Positions 6,557 to 8,813 of a stretch of DNA of 8,813 nucleotides are shown in pieces. The position numbers and the translations under genes are program-made. This DNA is from Clostridiales bacterium (lineage in GTDB: Bacteria > Bacillota > Clostridia > Christensenellales > UMGS416): contig JAAYXU010000321.1 of NCBI GenBank assembly GCA_012515725.1, forward strand, positions 1 through 8,813, given 5' to 3'. The notes beneath the pieces were generated by a model that had not been told where the DNA came from, ran no database searches, and saw only the letters and a program-made list of their open reading frames with translations. Position 1 is the first letter of the stretch; each line of letters begins with the position of its first letter.

Positions 6557-6572
6557 TCCGGTTAATCGCGGC

Positions 6573-8063
6573 TTACTGCCCGGCCATATCGAGCATCCGC
6601 AGCAGCGCCTCCCCCATGTGCTGCGGGTAGACGCTCTGTCGGTGAATGACCGGCAGTTCTCGCAGCGTGCGCAGCCAGCGCGGCGGCTCTATGCCTGTCG
6701 CCTCCCACAGCGCGTCGCACTGCGCGAAGGGATCGGCGGGCGCTGTGCGTCCGGTCAGCACAGCGTATACGTCACCGCAGAATTTATACGCGCTCGCTGT
6801 CGATACCACGACCGCCGCGCGGCCGCTCCTGCGCCGCCTGGCCTGCACATGCATCGCGACCGCCGTATGCGGGTCGATCAGTATCCGGCGCTTGCGCCAG
6901 GCCTCAGCGATAGCGGCCCGGGTCTGCCGCTCGTCGGCCCATCCTCCCTCAAAGTCCTCGCGTATGTGGCCAAGTGTCCGGGCAGGTATCGTATAGCTGC
7001 CGTCGCGGGACAGCGCCTGCATCCAAGCGGCCACCTGCGCGGCGTCGCGTCCCGAAGCCTCGAAAAGCAGCCGCTCCAGATTGCTGGATACGAGTATGTC
7101 CATCGACGGCGACAGTGTCTGATGGAACGGCCGCCGGGTATCGTAACGGCCTCCTCCCAGGAAGTCGCTGAGTATATGGTTGCGGTTCGAGGCGCATACC
7201 AGCCTGCCCACGGGCAGCCCCATGCGCTTGGCGTACCATCCGGCCAGTATGTTGCCGAAGTTCCCGGTGGGCACCACGAAGTCCACCGGCTCGTCCGCCG
7301 CAATGGCGCCCTGCCCCGCAAGGTCGCACCAGGCTGAAAAATAATAGACGATCTGGGGCGCGAGCCGACCATAATTGATCGAGTTGGCCGACGACAGGCT
7401 GTATCCCATGTCTGCCAGCTCAAGCGCCCGCTCCCGATCCGAGAAAAGCGCCTTGACGCCGGTCTGCGCGTCGTCGAAATTGCCGTAAACCGCCACGACA
7501 TGCGCGTTACTTCCCTGCTGGGTGGTCATCTGGAGCTGCTGCATCGGGCTTACGCCGGTCTGCGGATAGTACGCTACGATCCGTGTTCCGGGCACGTCCC
7601 GGAACCCTTCCAGAGCCGCCTTGCCCGTGTCGCCCGAGGTCGCGACCAGTATGAGCGACGTATCGCTGCGCCCGGCCGCGCTGCGGGCCGCCGCCATGAG
7701 CCGGGGCAGCAGCTGGAGCGCCATATCCTTGAACGCGCCGGTCGGGCCATGCCACAGCTCCAGCATGAAAAGCCGGTCGGTTATAGTCCGGACCGGCGCG
7801 ATCGCGCGATCGTCAAAGTGCGGGCCGTAGGCAGCGAGGACACAGGATTGTATTTCGTCGCTCGTAAAATCGTCAAAGAGCAGTCGCAGCAGGAAAACCG
7901 CGCGCTCCCCATACGTCATCTCGGTCAGGGCGGTGAGATCCTCACGGCTGATTCGGGGCAGTTCCTCCGGTACAAAAAGGCCGCCATCGGGCGCCAGTCC
8001 CGTCATGATGGCAGCCGCAGAGCCGTTAACGGCAGACCCGCCCCGGGTGCTAATAAAACGCAT
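6573..8063 (-). CDS. thrC: Threonine synthase
   Basis: This PLP enzyme turns O-phosphohomoserine into L-threonine and phosphate in the cytosol. The 496-residue length and N-terminal domain (FISTRGG at 3-9, APDGGLFVPEELP at 24-36, TYGERA at 50-55) fit the longer class found in E. coli, yeast and clostridia rather than the roughly 350-residue class. HGPTGAFKDMALQ at 105-117 contains the PLP-binding lysine K112. LVATSGDTGKAA at 139-150, SSANSINYGR at 224-233 and VPTGNFGNILAG at 264-275 (cofactor phosphate site) are also intact, so the enzyme should be active. The ATG at 8061-8063 has GGAGG four bases upstream, slightly close but usable. The small P-loop gene ends 16 bases before it, so the two are probably cotranscribed from the promoter near 8523. 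No other threonine-pathway gene is in the window, and no T-box or long leader precedes it. Confidence 0.96.
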   Translation of the reverse strand: MRFISTRGGSAVNGSAAAIMTGLAPDGGLFVPEELPRISREDLTALTEMTYGERAVFLLRLLFDDFTSDEIQSCVLAAYGPHFDDRAIAPVRTITDRLFMLELWHGPTGAFKDMALQLLPRLMAAARSAAGRSDTSLILVATSGDTGKAALEGFRDVPGTRIVAYYPQTGVSPMQQLQMTTQQGSNAHVVAVYGNFDDAQTGVKALFSDRERALELADMGYSLSSANSINYGRLAPQIVYYFSAWCDLAGQGAIAADEPVDFVVPTGNFGNILAGWYAKRMGLPVGRLVCASNRNHILSDFLGGGRYDTRRPFHQTLSPSMDILVSSNLERLLFEASGRDAAQVAAWMQALSRDGSYTIPARTLGHIREDFEGGWADERQTRAAIAEAWRKRRILIDPHTAVAMHVQARRRRSGRAAVVVSTASAYKFCGDVYAVLTGRTAPADPFAQCDALWEATGIEPPRWLRTLRELPVIHRQSVYPQHMGEALLRMLDMAGQ

Positions 8064-8079
8064 AGTTCCTCCAGCCCGG

Positions 8080-8493
8080 TCAGATCATGTGGCCGCTCAG
8101 GAAGGCGGGCACGTCGTCCGCAGGGCCGCTGATGCCCATTGTGACGGTCAGGTCATGCCGGTTCGCGAAATTTTTCACCTTCAGAAAGAACTCCTCCATC
8201 GCGGCCACGCTCTTCGCGCCGCACAGGAGCGGTAGTCCGTCCAGAAAAATATGCTCTATATCAAAATCCTCCGCCAGGATCCCGCACAGGAATCCGTAGA
8301 GCATTGGGGAGGAGATGACCTCATACTCGCCGGCGTTGATGTAGCGGATATCGTGATGGAGGTTTAACATGCATCGGTTATCGTCGTCTATGAATACGAT
8401 GGAGCCTTTGGCAATGCTCATCAGACTGTTGGCCATATCGATCATCCGTTTGGTCTTGCCTGATCCGCGCTTGCCGTAGATGACCTGAATCAT
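8080..8493 (-). CDS. Small P-loop ATP-binding protein of unknown role
   Basis: The 137-residue protein has a complete minimal nucleotide-binding core and nothing else. Walker A is GKRGSGKT at 7-14 directly after the first strand (MIQVIY). A second strand ends in acidic residues, IVFIDDD at 32-38. HIFLDG at 81-86 looks like Walker B (D85), and LTVTMGISG at 115-123 resembles a terminal strand with a sensor-like serine. No membrane segment, signal or DNA-binding motif is visible. Similar short proteins in clostridial genomes are sometimes labelled ATP-binding or, misleadingly, twitching motility (PilT) proteins; I know of no established function. I chose the ATG at 8491-8493 because AAGGAG lies 8 bases upstream; an ATG seven codons earlier overlaps that site. 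It is the first gene of a probable two-gene operon with thrC. The fold resembles RecA or thymidine-kinase-like cores, but the substrate is unknown. Confidence 0.82.
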   Translation of the reverse strand: MIQVIYGKRGSGKTKRMIDMANSLMSIAKGSIVFIDDDNRCMLNLHHDIRYINAGEYEVISSPMLYGFLCGILAEDFDIEHIFLDGLPLLCGAKSVAAMEEFFLKVKNFANRHDLTVTMGISGPADDVPAFLSGHMI

Positions 8494-8522
8494 AAACATC
8501 ACTCCTTCCATCATTTAGTTTC

Positions 8523-8528
8523 ATTATA
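8523..8528 (-). promoter_or_regulatory. Probable promoter -10 element for the P-loop/thrC operon
   Basis: A perfect TATAAT reads on the minus strand at 8528-8523 in an AT-rich region, placing a start near 8516 and a leader of about 23 bases before the ATG at 8493. The -35 is poor: TTTTAA at 17 bases, matching about three of six positions, so an activator or another sigma factor may contribute. Confidence 0.5.
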
Positions 8529-8600
8529 TAACAAACTCCCGGTTATTAAAAGTGAATTTTGTATAAACAAACGGCAGCGGCGCTTTGTGACCGATTGCAC

Positions 8601-8640
8601 AAGCACCGGGCTAATCCTATGGCGGATTCGCCCGGTGCTT
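8601..8640. terminator. Long hairpin, possible terminator of the gene ending at 8657
   Basis: AAGCACCGGGC (8601-8611) and GCCCGGTGCTT (8630-8640) form an exact 11-bp stem. Inside, after a single T/C mismatch, AATCC (8613-8617) pairs with GGATT (8624-8628), closing a six-base loop. The whole is a 16-pair hairpin starting 16 bases past the stop of the minus-strand gene at 8657. Neither side has a T-run, so it is not a canonical rho-independent terminator; it may act with rho, stabilise the 3' end, or be a dispersed palindromic repeat. Confidence 0.5.
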
Positions 8641-8656
8641 CCGCGCAGCGCTTGGC

Positions 8657-8812
8657 CTATCTTTTATAACGGACATGCGTGATGGTATTATAGAAATCGG
8701 GATCGGCCATGCGCACCATCGTTTCCATCTCTTCGTCGCCCATCAGCGTATTGCGGCCAGCCGCGAACTCCGCGTCCACCATCTCCCTGACGCGCTCCAC
8801 AACCGGATCGTG
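8657..8812 (-). CDS. Unrecognised protein, C-terminal 51 residues (gene runs off the right edge)
   Basis: On the minus strand an open frame enters at the right edge and runs 51 codons to a TAG at 8657-8659. The visible end reads HDPVVERVREMVDAEFAAG..., is rich in acidic residues and methionine, looks mainly helical, and ends in the basic THVRYKR. It has the GC-rich third positions of the neighbouring genes and a hairpin follows the stop, which supports real coding. I do not recognise the family and cannot assign a function. Confidence 0.62.
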   Translation of the reverse strand, partial: HDPVVERVREMVDAEFAAGRNTLMGDEEMETMVRMADPDFYNTITHVRYKR

Positions 8813-8813
8813 C

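Noticed and set aside
6501..7337. A 278-codon plus-strand frame opposite threonine synthase
   Set aside because: No domain, no ribosome site and unusual composition; threonine synthase on the other strand has all its motifs.
8494..8656. A T-box or other riboswitch ahead of the thrC operon
   Set aside because: The predicted leader is only about 23 bases, and the hairpin at 8601-8640 lies upstream of the promoter and carries no T-box sequence.
1..8813. CRISPR array, tRNA or rRNA gene, insertion sequence or defence system
   Set aside because: No regularly spaced repeats, no tRNA or rRNA signature, no transposase-like protein and no recognisable defence gene were seen on either strand.

Overview
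The window reads as chromosomal DNA from a fairly GC-rich, endospore-forming Firmicute, most likely a member of the Clostridia. The evidence is a block of three sporulation and germination genes (spoIIR, sleB, ypeB), strong AGGAGG-type ribosome binding sites, a textbook TTGACA-17-TACAAT promoter, and tightly packed genes with 4 to 17 base overlaps. ATA isoleucine codons are common despite the high GC content. I see no rRNA, tRNA, insertion sequence, CRISPR array or phage gene.

Layout, left to right. (1) Positions 1-2128, minus strand: spoIIR, then sleB 12 bases later, then ypeB starting inside the end of sleB and running off the left edge. A forespore-type (sigma-G/sigma-F-like) promoter at 2159-2189 precedes spoIIR, so the three genes look like one sporulation operon. 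(2) Positions 2129-2389: intergenic, holding that promoter and a rho-independent terminator for the next operon. (3) Positions 2390-3772, minus strand: a flavodoxin-family gene followed six bases later by ispE (MEP isoprenoid pathway). (4) Positions 3773-3985: a divergent promoter region with a GC-rich 7-bp inverted repeat. (5) Positions 3986-6556, plus strand: a three-gene ABC exporter operon (ATPase plus two ABC-2/DUF990-type permeases) with overlapping genes. (6) Positions 6573-8493, minus strand: a small uncharacterised P-loop protein followed by threonine synthase, converging on the exporter operon with 16 bases between stop codons. (7) Positions 8494-8656: a vegetative-type promoter and a long hairpin. 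(8) Positions 8657-8812, minus strand: the last 51 codons of an unrecognised gene.

How they work together: SpoIIR made in the forespore signals to switch on sigma-E in the mother cell. SleB and its partner YpeB are packed into the spore for cortex breakdown at germination, so linking all three in one transcript joins an early signal with late cargo. The flavodoxin could supply electrons to late MEP-pathway enzymes, but that is only inferred from its position beside ispE. The rest is ordinary metabolism and transport. I do not find a clear new multi-gene system; the best leads are the merged sporulation operon, the small P-loop protein coupled to thrC, and the flavodoxin-ispE pair.
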